A DNA stretch of 64,000 nucleotides from Favolaschia claudopus (taxonomy: Eukaryota; Basidiomycota; Agaricomycetes; Agaricales; Mycenaceae): contig JAWWNJ010000012.1 of NCBI GenBank assembly GCA_037176885.1, positions 1,426,001-1,490,000 on the forward strand. Reading direction: 5' to 3'. The notes beneath the pieces are model-generated. The model made no database searches. It was not told where the DNA came from and was given only the letters and a program-made list of their open reading frames with translations. A program made the translations under genes and the position numbers. Below, piece after piece: positions 1 to 11,691 of the stretch. Each line of letters opens with the position of its first letter. The first letter of the stretch is position 1.

Positions 1-2173
1 CATACAAAGTCAGGTGTACATGTATAGTATCAAGATCTCAAGATCTCAAGCCATATTGAGAACCGTACATCTCAAAGCGAACAGGGTCGCATTTCAAAAC
101 TTCAACCGTGGGAACCTATTGATTACTCTGCAACACCCCCACAAAAAAGCTAGAACAGTGGCGGAGGTTTTGCTGAAAATGTGCAGAAGTACAAGCACCA
201 AAAAGTTGCAAATCCCTGAATGCCTGAAGTGGGGAGTTGAACCTCAGATCGGCGAAGTACGTCGGATGATCATCGATCGATCAGCACGTCACAAGTCTGT
301 CTGTCTTGCGTTAAGACGCAACAGGTATTCCTGCCGGTTAGACGAGATATACCCTCGATTCCATGCCCGAGTTTTCTGAACTATGGTCTAGCTCAGAGGC
401 TTTAGTAGGCCTTGTGGTGCGTTCATTTGATTTTCGAACCATGTCCCAATACCATTCTGATGGCCGTCTTTTATCTTCGTATTTTCAATACAAACCGTCC
501 AGCTGTCAGAGAAATGCAACCTGAACACTCGACGTTCATCCATAAAAAAATTAAACCGCCTGCTTGAAAAGCTATGTGAGACACCTGGAGTCGAACCAGT
601 TTGTGCTTCACGAAGATCGCACCGCATGCGGAGACGCGCTTGTCAAGTCAGCCCGTCTTGTGGAAAAGAGGTGAGACGGCCATCTATTTCCAAGCCCGGG
701 AAGGAGAGTACGAAGCGCAAAGGCAGCTGTAAAGTGCAAATTAAAAGAATTCGCCTTTCTGGTCATATCGAAAACCGGGTATAGAACCCGGAAATTCGAG
801 CATGTCGCAGAACTGAAGCAAGCTGGAGAAATTGACAGCAGGTTCATTGCAACACCGGCTGTTCACAAAGCCTACATCCCGCGGTCTCTGTAGCTACTCA
901 CTGACCTTTCTCACAACTCTGGAGGTGCCACAAAAAATGAAGAGGCAGTGATGGTAATGTCGAACGCCGGAAGGTAGGATTCGAACCCGCCTTCGAGCTG
1001 ATGGCGCGTACTTGGGGGCAAACTCGTAGATGACCTATAAACTGAGCGAACGGGTTTGCGCGAACGCACATCAGGAGCATTGCATTTCCTCTCCGTACAT
1101 CAGTCTCGATGTTGACATACTGAGTGAACTGTTTTGCGAGTCAGAGCAGTGGTGTGGACTGGCAACGGGATATACAATCACCTCGAGTTTCAGCCTCAGT
1201 CGTTGATACTACGTCAGTCCTCGTCGGCGAGGGTCACGGTAAACCAGTGCGAATTGAGATGAGGGATTTGTGGAGGCCGGCGGCTTGCAAACAGCCAGAA
1301 CGGGAGCTTCGAGTACTGTAACATCCTCCCAACTTTCATTCCGGCAGCGTATCATATATCAACACCTTGAGATGACGACGTGGGTGCGGGTGATTGGAGA
1401 TTGAAAACACGATGTTCAATCCTCAACTCCAATCTTTATATGATATCAAGGGCAGAACTTGGGACTTACGACAACCTCAATGAACGGATCAAAAAAAACA
1501 TACAGCGTGTGTAGTTTTTTATGTACATATTTCCGCTTTCCGCATCGTATCTCGGAGTCCGGGACACGTTGTGACGTTGTATACTTATAGATCCGCGCGG
1601 GGACCTGAGGCTGTAATACGCATCTAGAGATGATTCATTTCAATCATGCCATGCCACGGCGGTGTATCAGGACCTGGCCATGGATGGCATGGGAGACTCG
1701 GAGATTGCGAGGATGAGAGAGTACTCAGTAGGGATTGGTGTGGAATATTAATGGCGAGGATTGGAATGGAAGGTGCCTACAGAGTAACGGAGGGATGTAA
1801 GAAAGCAGGTGGAGTTGGAGTTGCTAGGATAGGTAAGTTGAAGCTCGAGCGGTAGAAGGCAAGCTGAAGGCTGTTGAAGGCGATCAGGGCAAGGGGAGTT
1901 GAATGCTAAGCGCCGCGGTCGGTTCGCGAGGTTGATTGATTGGAATGCAGGAGAATACCGCCGCGCGTCGGCGTCTACATTCAGGGAATCAATCTTCGGT
2001 TTAAATCCCAGCGTACACAGTTTTGAACGCGGGATGCAATCTTGAATCATGCACACACTGGACGGCGTATTCGTATTAATAACATCCTCGCGCATGCGAG
2101 CAATTTACCATACACAGCGTGCCTCGGAAAACCGTTACGGGATTCTGACATTCCGAGCTCGGATTTTGGCGCG
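1..2173. other. Left flank, no convincing gene
   Basis: No reading frame here looks like a real protein. Two stretches resemble decayed tRNA genes on the minus strand. Around 585-650 there is a T-arm-like GGTTCGACTCC sequence, and around 970-1065 there is a GGGTTCGAATCC box-B-like sequence. Neither folds into a full cloverleaf that I could complete by eye. The last bases (2174-2179, GAGATA) are one half of the target-site duplication of the large transposon that follows. Confidence 0.5.
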
Positions 2174-2179
2174 GAGATA

Positions 2180-2206
2180 TATGACGGTTATTATCGTCGT
2201 TTATTC
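2180..2206 (+). repeat. Outer TIR of copy L
   Basis: The sequence starts TATGACGGTTA and shares the inner block TCGTCGTT at the same distance with the opposite terminus at 23396-23422. It is the outer, HECT-side end of the transposon. GAGATA at 2174-2179 is the adjacent target-site duplication. Confidence 0.85.
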
Positions 2207-2370
2207 CAACTCGAGGGTGCAGCTTTCAAGGTTGAGGTCGGAGATCCAAGGCCGAAGAATTGCGGCTGAATTAGGAAGAAGTGACAGGTCTGTGACTCAA
2301 CTCCCAACTTTTCTGAGCGACTCGACCAGCGCTCAGCAACTTCACGGCGCCGTAATCTGATGCGTAGGTG

Positions 2371-2410
2371 CCCATGGGTGACCTATGGGTACCTATGGGC
2401 AACCTATGTG
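2371..2410 (+). repeat. Subterminal 10-bp repeats, outer end of copy L
   Basis: Four imperfect units of the type ACCTATGGGY follow each other at a spacing of 10-11 bp, about one helical turn, roughly 190 bp inside the TIR. A similar array lies near the other end at 23120-23160. Helically phased subterminal repeats are typical transposase binding sites in other DNA transposons, and this role is inferred here. Confidence 0.6.
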
Positions 2411-2514
2411 CTCCCTGAAGCGGTGGGCAGGCGCCGTGCCATGTAGACAAAAGTTTGAAGTCCTCCAATCTCTGCTGGAGGTCCTTCTCTCTATCTCCTC
2501 TTGTTATTGTCCCA

Positions 2515-5500
2515 ATGTCCTCCCCGGATAACAACGTGAGCCACTGTTTCGATATTCAATGCCCCCGCTCATCGTCTGGCACAGGATCCGGCCTGGTTGG
2601 AGTTCAGGCGCCAGCGTCAAGAGGCAGAAATTTGGCGAGATTATCAGGCCCAGCGCCCGCAGCAATCCGCGTCGTCCGCTGCATCCTCGACGATTTCGGT
2701 GCCTGCAACGACCTCCGTTCTACAGCCAACGGCCAATAATCCAGTACCAACTACGTCTGAAAACGTTCCAGCAGTCCCTGCACCGGGCACGTCGTTTCTC
2801 GCCTACCAATACTGCAATTACTGACTTTGTATCTTCAGCGCGTGTCACACAATCATATCTCAGCGCTCGCGCTTTGCCAATGCCTCAAAATCAAGCATTG
2901 ATCGCCCCGAATTCTTACGGACCCTTCCTCGGGGCTCAGACGCTTGCGCCTTCTTCGGGCACCCTCAGCACCACCCACGCTAATCAGGCGCGACTGCAAT
3001 CAAGCTCTCGCTCGTCCCTGCCTCGTCGCACCTCCCAACGTCCAGCCGGTCGTCCCGCAGGTTCGACTACTCGTCTCGCTCCATCCCTCGCCATGAGCGG
3101 CCCCAACATCGAGTCGTGTGTTTTCATCAACTCTGACGGAGTGCGAATGTTTCGCTTGACTGTTCAGGTCTATCCTCCCATTGTAAGCTTCACAATATTT
3201 CCCTCGTCAATGACTAACACTCAAAATTACAGGCGCCAAAGAGCAAATTGCCCCTCTTTGTGTACGACGCTCTGAAGTTCGATTGGCGTAACTATCTCGA
3301 GGCGCACGGTCTCTTATTTGAATACGATCTCCCTGCATCCACTCCTGTACAAGAGCTTCTCCACCGTGCCATCACAGACCTATCTCGCGGGAACTACAGT
3401 TTCCCTCCCATTCTTCGCTACGGCGACACCGCCGGTGCTCCGATGCCGTATCTCCAGTTGCTCGCGCACAAAAATAAAGGGAAGAACACAGGCGGGATCA
3501 AGCTAGCTTCTGTCATGAAGCCCAGCCACTGGACCATTGAGCACCTTGCGGCGGACCGCAATTACTTCGCTGCACCGGACGTCTGCATTGAATACGAGTA
3601 CAATCGCCCCAACCGTTTCCTCATCCGAATCAGTAAGTGTTTTCTGGACTAATTTCAATATGCTTTCTCATCGGCATTCAGTACCTACGGTGTTCCCGTT
3701 GTACCGCCAAGTGGAGGGCGTGAAGCACGAATGTATCACTAGCATAACATACCGTCGTTTCCCTCGAGATGGGGGCAGTTTGCAGTCGGCTTCTTCTCAG
3801 GTCTGCTTTTGCGCGCAAGATGAACACAAAGATGAAGATTCGGAGTGTGCCGAGGGGGATGACCAGCTTGTAGCTCGGATGCTGGTATGTCAAACTTAAC
3901 TCATCTCCGTGGGACTGTGATCTCAAATCCCGTCGAAGCTTCCGTCCACGTCAACAACATTCAGCCCACCGTCGCCGAGCTTCTTTGCCACAAATCCTTC
4001 TGTTGATATCTCACAACCCGGCCCTAGCAGTGCCGTCGCTCTTGCTTCGGCCTTTGTGCCCTCGACTCCTCTCCGGCCCCGCTCTGCCCTACCACCCCGC
4101 CCCCGTACACCCAGTCCCCGCCCCCGCCTAGCCCTACGCTCTCTTCCAACAGCTACCTCATCTCTCTCCGTCTCTTCATCCGCTGCGTCTGCGGCCAACT
4201 CTAGTGGGCTTCCGCGTGAGATCTGGAGCGAGAACACAGTGTTCCTTCCCGAACCCGTTGGCGATGTTGATCGTCTAGATATTGAGTCGTTCATGGATAG
4301 CGTGTACAGTGCTGCAACGGTTGGAGGCTCTACCGTCGCACTCCACATCAATGCCACCGACATCGACGATGCCCACCGACAATACGTTGCCATCATCGAC
4401 GACTGCCTACGCCAGGGTGATTGCGAACGCATTTTAGTCAAGCCCCATCAACGAATCTTTAGTTTGTGAGTTAATCCTACCTCGTCTGTCCCTCTTCTCA
4501 TCAATTGTATAGGCAATATCCGCAGTCCGCTACTGGTCCCGGGGTCGAGCGCGAGACGCTGTGGAGCGTCTTTTCAGGCTTTGACCTGCCATCGCTGCTG
4601 ATGTCCCGCGAGGACAATTTCTCCACTCTCCGGCCCCTCTTCACCTCGACGGACATTCCCGTCCCTGCATCCCGTCTGGATATCGTGCGACGTCTCGGTG
4701 CTGTAACTGCGCTTCTGTTGATCTCTGGTCGTTGGCCCTTCCCACTTGATCCGTCAATTTTCCAATACCTCATACACGGCGGGAACCTTCACGCTCTCCA
4801 TCCAAGCTTCGTCGGGGAATGGCATCCGTCCCTCCGTCAACGCCTCCTTTCTCTAATCGATCTTGGGCCTGACGCAGATCTGACCCCCTTCGAATCTGAT
4901 CTGGCTACCTATCTGGACAGCAGCGTATGTTTCGTCAAACAATATCTTGATTCTCGTGCGCTGAAATCTCCCACAGGCCACTGTATATCGTCGCCGGGAT
5001 TTGGCGACACATCTCGCTATTCCTCCTCTACTATTGCATATTGCTATACTCGGGACGGCCAGCCCTCCTTACTGGGCTGCGTTCAAAGCTGGGTTTGACT
5101 TGCCGTGCCCTCGGAACGACTTCACATTCTCCAAGGTTTGTCTTGCATGTGGCGCCTTGATTCACTTTGCTGATCTTTCTATAGATGATCAAACGCTTTC
5201 AAGGAGGGTCCGAGGCCTTCTTGTCCCTCTGCAACACCTCCTTCATTTCTGATGCTGAAGTTTTCCTGAATTCAGTCAACTTTTTAACCCCGACCGGCAC
5301 CTCGCAGTGGACTGCAAGTCTTCGGACCTTGGCAGCAGATCCATTCCTCACTTGCCAGGGTTTGTTTGAGCGGTTCGTTCGTGGGAGCGGCATCCCCTGC
5401 CGCAACCGCTTCGAGGAAGCGCGCGGATCGTTCTCCTCCATCATCGACCTGACCCGCATCGACACACCTGGTTTCCGAGGACAAATCGTAGCGTGGGCAG

Positions 5501-5842
5501 CAACTGGTTCCCCCTTTATCGACCTGGCGTCCGACACCATTGATGTCTGTATTCCTTTCAACCTTCACATCTAGCCTTATAATAATTAAATGATTCCAGA
5601 TCGGCCCCATTGCCACGAATGACGGCGCGTACGCAGTGGAGGAGAACCAGCTATATGCGAGTGCTGGGACCATCTGTTTTCGAACGTGCACGCGCTCAAT
5701 GCGCTATCCCGCCGAGTATCTCCTCCAACTTGCAAGCACCACATACACAGAAGGCTCGGAGCCGTCGAACTTCCAGGAAGCCTTCAACTTTTGGATTCTA
5801 CGAGAATGCCTTCTCACTATCGGACGCCATAGCATGGCTTAG
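2515..5842 (+). CDS. HECT-like protein, transposon cargo (copy L)
   Basis: This is a multi-exon gene. It starts at ATG 2515 with a seven-codon first exon, followed by a 49-bp GT..AG intron. The N-terminal third is Ser/Pro/Thr-rich low complexity, and one intron there cannot be placed with certainty. Conserved exons begin near 3233, then come an acidic Cys-containing stretch (about 3790-3890) and a PRTPSPRPRLALRS linker (about 4090). The C-terminal half (4510-5842) has the look of a HECT E3 ligase: a long alpha/beta lobe and a last exon with the motif TICFRTCTRSMRYP, resembling the catalytic-Cys region TCxxxLxLPxY. The assignment rests on this pattern only and the catalytic Cys is unproven. 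The exons used stay open, so the gene may be intact. A diverged homologue sits at the same place in copy R. A host ubiquitin-ligase-like protein as cargo is an inference. Confidence 0.55.
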
Positions 5843-6383
5843 TACTGACCGCCTTCATATCAAAGAGTCTCATCCAAGTTTCGCGCTGCTGCTCAGTTTC
5901 TCCCTACGTAGTCTGCTAAAAAATTCATGTTTTACATAGCTGTAAAGAAATTGTGTTTGTGTTGTCCTTCAATTACTGTCAATTACTGCCGCCTCTAATT
6001 TGATTCTCTGAGACAAAGCGAGCATGAGATTCTATCACAATTGACGATGTGTCGTCGTCGTTGCTGCTTCGCTGCTGCTTGCCGGTGCTTCTTTGTATCG
6101 ACCGTGCGGTTCTCGCGCCGGCGCCGGCACCCACCCTTCACTGACCATCTTCGTTGTCGGAGTCAAAATAGCTGAGTCTGTGTGAGTCTCGTCTGCGTCC
6201 AGTCCATTGTTTCTTGGCCGTCCGTACTGCATAGGACTCAAACCCGGGACCCAGCAGCCAACAAACGGATCGTGCATCTCGGACAATGTCATACCAGTAG
6301 CTGATTTTGCTCTATTTTTCTTCACAGTTTGCGCCTCGCCGCCTCGAAACTGTTTTCGCCCACTCACATCTCTCCCAACACAA
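5843..6383. other. Intergenic between HECT-like and Hsp70 remnants
   Basis: There is no coding potential. A box-B-like stretch (GGTTTGAGTCC on the minus strand near 6236-6246) is also present in copy R near 34185-34195, inside a roughly 80-bp conserved tRNA-like sequence, but it does not form a good T-stem. The region probably contains the old Hsp70 promoter and 5' leader. Confidence 0.4.
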
Positions 6384-6976
6384 TGTCTTCCTCAAAAGCT
6401 ATTGGAATCAATGTGGGAACAACCTATACTCGTATGCTCCCTTCATGTCTTCACACCCTCACTTTTACTCACTTTCAATCCAGCTGCGTTGGTGTCTGGC
6501 AAAACAATCGTGTAGAGATCATCGCTAACGACCAGGGTAACCGCACCACCCCCTCGTATGTCTCCTTCTCAGACAACGAGCGTTTCATCGGCGATGCCGC
6601 AAAAAATCAAGTCGCAATGAACCCGACAAACACGTACGTTCATTTTTTTCTCTCTCTTACTTCCTGGTATCATGCTAACATTCTCTCCAGAATGTTCAAC
6701 GCCAAGCAACTCATTGGTCGAAAGTTCGACGGTGCCGAGGTGCAGGCCGACATGAAGCACTTCCCCTTCACCCGTGTTCAGCAAGGGTGGTAAGCCCTAC
6801 ATCCAGGTCGATTACCGTGGCGAGTCGAAGGAATTTGTACGTGTTTTTCTTCCTTCTACTTGAGATCGCGATGTGCTGACGAATTTCTTTTTTTTCAGTC
6901 GCCCGAAGAAATCTCGTCCATGGTCCTACTCAAAATGAAAGGAATTGCCGAATCATACCTTGGCACGACGGTTAAA

Positions 6977-7016
<40 letters not shown>

Positions 7017-8835
7017 CGCGTCAGGCTACCAAGGACGCCGGTACCATTTCCGGTATGAACGTCCTCTGAATCATCAACGAACCTACTTGTCCTCATCTTC
7101 GATCTCGGTGGAAGAACCTTCAATGTCTCCCTGTTGACGATTGAAGAGGGTATCTCCGAGGTCAAGGCCACCGCTGACACTCACTTAGGTGGCGAGGACT
7201 TCGACAACCACCTTGTCAATCACTTCGCGCAGGAGTTCAAGCGTAAGAACAAGAAGGGTATGCATTTTGTTTGATCCTTTTTCAACCACATCCTGATTGG
7301 ATTCCTTCAGATCTCTCCTCTAACCTTCGCGCTCTGTGTCGCCTGCGTACCACTTGCGAGCGTGCCAAGCGTACCCTCTCCTCCGCCGCCCAAACTTCCA
7401 TTGAAATCGACTCTCTGTTCGAGGGCATCGACTTCTACACCTCTTTAACGAGTCAGCCCGATTCCGTATGCCCGACAGTCGCCTTCAATTCGAGAGGTAG
7501 CCTGCCGACAAAGCTTTCGACTACTTTCTGACCCCAAATCACCGCTCATCTTCTACTTTCATAGCCGGTTCATATCTTCGGTGCGCGCAATCCTCGGCTG
7601 GACATCACCTCGTGCAAAGTGGTCCGTCATTGTCTTGGAACTCTACCACCAACATCGAAACTTTGTGTCTTTACTCAGCGTGGAGTTAGAGACGTCGATT
7701 ACCATCCATCATGTTGCTCCAGTACTTAGTAGCGTACACATTTGAATGAATATTTTGTCTTGACAGTGTAGTGTGAAATAGTGAGCTCTGCTGGGCCTAT
7801 GTACTACGGATTATAATGAGCTGGAGGATTCCGAGCGATAGAATTGTCACGTCCAACAGCGGCCGACGTGACACCAATATGACCGTGTTTGGCTCACACC
7901 ACCACCACCACCACCACTGCGTCCCCCTCGATTCTTTAGGAGTTCAAACTGAGCAAAGTAAGTCCTAGGTTTTTTTTGTGACTTTTCGGTCAAGTCGCAC
8001 GGCGCAAAGTTCGTGCTCGAAACACGTTGCTGCTGCTGTGTGCGATACGCTGGGCGCGTACCATCGGTCCTACGGAGGTACGCAGCAGCTGCGGCCATTT
8101 CGGCGCACCTTGCAATGTCGTCTCGACAGTCGGTTCCCTTTTCTTCTTCTCCAAACACTCGCCTGACGGTACTTCATGTAGGAAATGGGGCATTGCGCCA
8201 AAACTCGCCTTCAAGATCTCGGACACACTTAGACCGTCTCGCCACGCCATCTCCGGACACAATTCAAACGTCTTGCCATCCTCTACGCTCACGCCGAATC
8301 CCAGACGCCCGACTCGTCTGCCTACGCTGTTTAACAACGTAAGCTTCCCATATTCAAAACCAGACTCGAAAAACTCATCCTTCTTTCCACAAAGCAGGCA
8401 ACACATCGGCGTTTCTCTCCCCTCAGCCGCCGACTGACCTTCTCAGTTGTTTGTCGCCACAACATCAACCTCCCAGTCACATCCGAGTCGTCGCTCTGAC
8501 TTGCCGCTGCCGCCCTGACCACAGGTCTGTGGTGGTGTGTTCCCGCTCCCTCCTGCCCGCGCTCGTTTCGAGGACATGTGCCAATATCTCTTCCGCAGCA
8601 CCCTTGAGCCTGTCGAGAAGGTTCTGAGGGATTCCAAGATCGACAAGGCCAACATCCACGAAATCCTTCTCGTCGGTGGCTCCACCCGTATCCCCCGTAT
8701 CGTCAAGCTCGTGTCGGACTTCTTCAACGGCAAGGAGCCCAACAAGAGCATCAACCCCGATGAGGCCGTCGCATATGGTGCCGCGGTCCAGGCCGCCATC
8801 CTCTCCGGCGACACCTCCGAGAAGACCCAGGATTC
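6384..8835 (+). pseudogene. Broken cytosolic Hsp70 gene (copy L)
   Basis: It starts [15 protein letters not shown] and continues with unmistakable Hsp70 blocks: [74 protein letters not shown] and [12 protein letters not shown]. The usual GIDLGTT phosphate-loop motif reads GINVGTT, replacing a conserved Asp that binds Mg-nucleotide in Hsp70s. It is broken by a frameshift near 6780, a stop after SGMNVL (about 7067), a deletion of the AAAIAYGL block, an unrelated insert of about 1.1 kb after DFYTSLT, and loss of everything beyond SGDTSEKTQ at about 8835. It is non-functional as a chaperone. The copy R homologue retains more of the C-terminus but is broken at other points, so the two decayed partly independently. 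Confidence 0.85.
7470..8545. other. Unrelated insert inside the Hsp70 remnant
   Basis: Between the Hsp70 blocks DFYTSLT and RARFEDMCQ lies about 1.1 kb that does not belong to the family. It includes a CAC/CAA-rich stretch near 7895-7920. A recognisably homologous insert is in copy R (about 32200-33060), so it entered before the two elements separated. Several overlapping frames are open but none resembles a known protein. It ends just before the Hsp70 frame resumes. Confidence 0.5.
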
Positions 8836-8943
8836 AGCGCGACTTCCCTCCTGGCTCAAAGGGACCTTACCCGACGTATTCGCTACATATGGTCTCGAAG
8901 CGTGCTGCCAAGGCCGCCGCTTCCGCTTCCGCGTCTGCGACGC
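8836..8943 (+). other. Host-derived fragment, left half (split by gypsy)
   Basis: This follows the Hsp70 breakpoint and continues at 18647-19049 on the other side of the gypsy element. Joined at the TSD GACGC, one frame begins [19 protein letters not shown] and runs into a Ser/Thr/Pro-rich stretch. It has no counterpart in copy R and no family is recognised. It looks like a captured piece of a gene. Confidence 0.35.
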
Positions 8944-9489
8944 TGTTATATCCGTGTCGAACAAAGGGACGGAGGACGGGTGGCCGGAGGCCGGAGGACG
9001 GAGATGACGGAAGAGACGGAGGACGGAGGACGGAGGACGGATACGGAGGACGGGTGAAGCGATACCACAGGGGGCTAAGGGTACGCCACTAACTAGACTT
9101 CCAAGAAGATAGAGGATTCTGACCACGGAGCAATGCGGAGGCAAAGCACGTTAATTTTCAACTGAAGTTACAAGACGAAGTAGATAGGTATATATACGTA
9201 TTACGGAGAAAGGCCATATAAGGTAATAGTAAGTAAAGACAATAAGAGTTGTAAGCGAAAGAACAATAAAGACAATAGAGACAATAAGGGAGAAGCATAC
9301 AGGCATAGATCATGGGATTGATTCGGGAACGCTCAGAAGACCTTCATTGCGAAAACCCGATGGGTGTATGCTTCGACGGATGAACCGGAGCACATAAGGA
9401 CGGACAAGTAGAAGTAGGCCGGGGGCCGGATGGCCGGAGGCCGGGGGACGGATGGCCGGACGACCGGGTGAAACTGCATGGGCGTAACA
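8944..9489 (-). repeat. 3' LTR of gypsy element
   Basis: The LTR is 546 bp with TGTTAT...GTAACA ends, GACGC outside at 8939-8943, and an array of GGACGGA-type units (8960-9060). It carries a palindromic TATA-like GTATATATAC at 9188-9197, which could work in either direction. It has one 7-bp unit more than the other LTR. It lies directly upstream of the opposite-strand gene at 9678. Confidence 0.95.
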
Positions 9490-9505
9490 GTATCCCCCTC
9501 TTAAG
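9490..9505 (-). other. Polypurine tract of gypsy element
   Basis: On the minus strand the bases just before the 3' LTR read AAGAGGGGGATAC. This is a purine run at the place where plus-strand DNA synthesis is primed in LTR retrotransposons. Confidence 0.6.
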
Positions 9506-9677
9506 GTTCCTTGACCCTAAGGAACCTAAGAGTTCTGTGGAATCAGAATGAGTCGTAGGGATGACGAAAGGAAGGCCGAAGAGTCCGATAGAATAATTGT
9601 TGACTGCGCATCAAAAAGTCACGTGAGATCGTGGGAAGTTGAACTTGGCAAAAAACTTCTCTCTTCCTACTACCACC

Positions 9678-11538
9678 ATGTCGCCCGCCCCGTCCAACTC
9701 GTCTGCCCCGCCCCGTCTCACCGCCAAGCAGAAAGCCAAGGGCCGCCTGGTGCAACGTCGCCGGGTGGAAAGCGAAGAGGAACACCCCGAGGACGCCGCC
9801 TCTGTCGACGAGGACCACCACCGCCGACAAATCCCGCCGCCTCTCTTGGAGGAGGCCAACAAGCAAGCGGATGGGTTGCTTGCCCACCAACTCCATGAAC
9901 AAGAGCTGGAGTACTTGGACGAGATAAAGACCCTCAACAAGCTCATCAAGGATAGGAAGGCACTTCGTCGACGACTGGAGACTGGCAAGGCCGACAACAA
10001 CGACCGCGTCCAGGCCACCGACGTTATCCGCGGGGTCACTCCGGACAAGGCGGACGTGCCGGACGAGTCGATGCACTCCAGCGATCATAGTACGGTGCCG
10101 GAGGGTATGGAGGAGGTTGTAGAGGATGAGGAAGTGGCGAAGAAGGCGGGAGGAAAGCGGGGACGGAAGACGGAGGAGACGGAGGAGCGTCCTCGCAAGA
10201 AGATGAGGCCGGAGGAGATCGAGTGGGAGGAGAGGAAGCCGGGTGAGTCTTCGTCCGGGTATTGACATTGACGACTAACTTCCAATAGCATGCAAGAAAT
10301 GCGTGGCGAAGGGCGTTCCATGCCTCTTCGCCAAGAACAAGAAGCAAGACGCTTGCAAGGCCTGCGCCGAGGCCCACATCAAGTGCCCGGCTTTGCCGGA
10401 GAACGCTGCTCGCCCGCCCACTGTCAAGAAACACCGGGTGGAAGAAGCTCTCAAGGCGAAGTCGGAGGGCCGGGCGAAGCCGGAGGTCAAGAAGACCAAG
10501 ACCAAGGTGGTGACGCGTGCCCCGGCTGCGACGGGTGGGCCGGACGTTACTCCAACGTCCGCTGCCCACTCGTTGGAGCTGAGGAGGGTTAGGGCGCGCG
10601 TCACCCAATTGGAGACCTTTTGCGACTTCATGGCGGAGCGGTTCTGCAACCAGTGGGAGAAGGATATTGGGGGAGTCGTTCCACACGAGATAGTGGAGTA
10701 TTTGCAGAGCAGGGGAAGGATGCCGCTGGATGAGGTGAGGGACGACGACGAGAAGGAAAAGAAGAAGGAGAAGAAGAAGGAGATGGATGACTGGCGGAAG
10801 AACGTTTCGCCAGGTCAGCCGGAGGAGGAAGAGGGAACGGACGAGGACGAAGAAGAGCAAGCTCCGGCTCCGGCCCCGACCCGTCCACCTACCCCCGGCC
10901 CATCGCACCAACCCACCACTCCCCGCACCCCGCGCACCCCTCGCACTCGCCTTGGTACGCGCGCACCGACCTCCGGTCGTTCGAGGAAGTCGGTACAATC
11001 GGTGAGCACGTTTGCCGGCCCCTACCTCATGCTCAACCAATACACGGCATTGTATCAGATGCCGCCGGAAGAGCCGGAGATCAAGCGGGAGCCGGGCGTC
11101 GAAGAGAAGGCGGAGATCGCGCTGGCGTTGGAGCCTAGTGCGGCGAGGAAGACGGAGAAGGTGGCGGATAAGAAACGGAAGGAGGAACTGGAGAAGTTGA
11201 AGGCGGAGAAGGCGGAAGCGGATAAGCGGAAGGCGGAGGAACAGGAGAGGGATAAGGAGCGGGATGAAAAGATCCAGGCGCTCCAGGTGTCGTTGGAGGA
11301 GGTGAAGAAAGAACCGGAGGAGCAAGTCGTACCTCCGGCTGAAGTGCCGGAGGGATTTATGAGGACGGTTGAACAGGGGAAAGAAGTCCTCGTCCTCATG
11401 GACTCGGATGACGAGAGGGATGGAGAGGCGGAAGAGGAAGAGACGGGAGAGGCCGGAGAGGCGGAAGTGGCCGGAGAGGCCGGGGGAAATGAAGAAGGGC
11501 CGGATGTTGGAGGTGAACAGTCCCAGGCGGACTTGTAA
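9678..11538 (+). CDS. Opposite-strand Zn2Cys6-like gene in gypsy element
   Basis: The model is join(9678..10242,10289..11538), 604 aa. The start ATG lies in ACCACCATG, a good eukaryotic context, and the 46-bp intron has GTGAGT, a CTAAC branch-like site and TAG. Right after the intron is C-X2-C-X6-C-X10-C-X2-C-X6-C (from ACKKCVAKGVPC to CKACAEAHIKC), the spacing of fungal Zn2Cys6 clusters. It is followed by a Pro-rich linker and a very long Glu/Lys coiled-coil-like region (about residues 390-530) and an acidic tail. The N-terminus (first 190 aa) is charged with a predicted helix. It converges on pol, with 154 bp between the stops, and its only nearby promoter candidate is the 3' LTR. A DNA-binding or regulatory role is inferred from the cluster. 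Expression is unknown. Confidence 0.75.
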
Positions 11539-11691
11539 ATAAAAAATGAACTTTTTGTAAATAAAATCGAATAGCGAACCGAATTGTTTTCTTGGTCCTT
11601 TTTGGTGTGAAGTAAGCCAAGTCGGATGAGCCGGGTGACGGGTGAGCCGGAGGACGGAGGAGCCGGAAGACGGGTGAACGCGTTCATCCGG

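Noticed and set aside
6200..6300. tRNA gene upstream of the Hsp70 remnant
   Set aside because: A GGTTTGAGTCC box-B-like sequence is present in both copies, but the T-stem and acceptor arms do not pair.
7895..7920. CAC/CAA microsatellite as a regulatory or telomeric repeat
   Set aside because: Short simple-sequence run only; it is not conserved in the equivalent insert of copy R.
10036..11325. 429-codon minus-strand frame opposite the Zn2Cys6 gene
   Set aside because: Leu/Arg/Pro-only composition mirrors the Glu/Lys-rich real gene. The plus strand has the start context, intron and zinc cluster.
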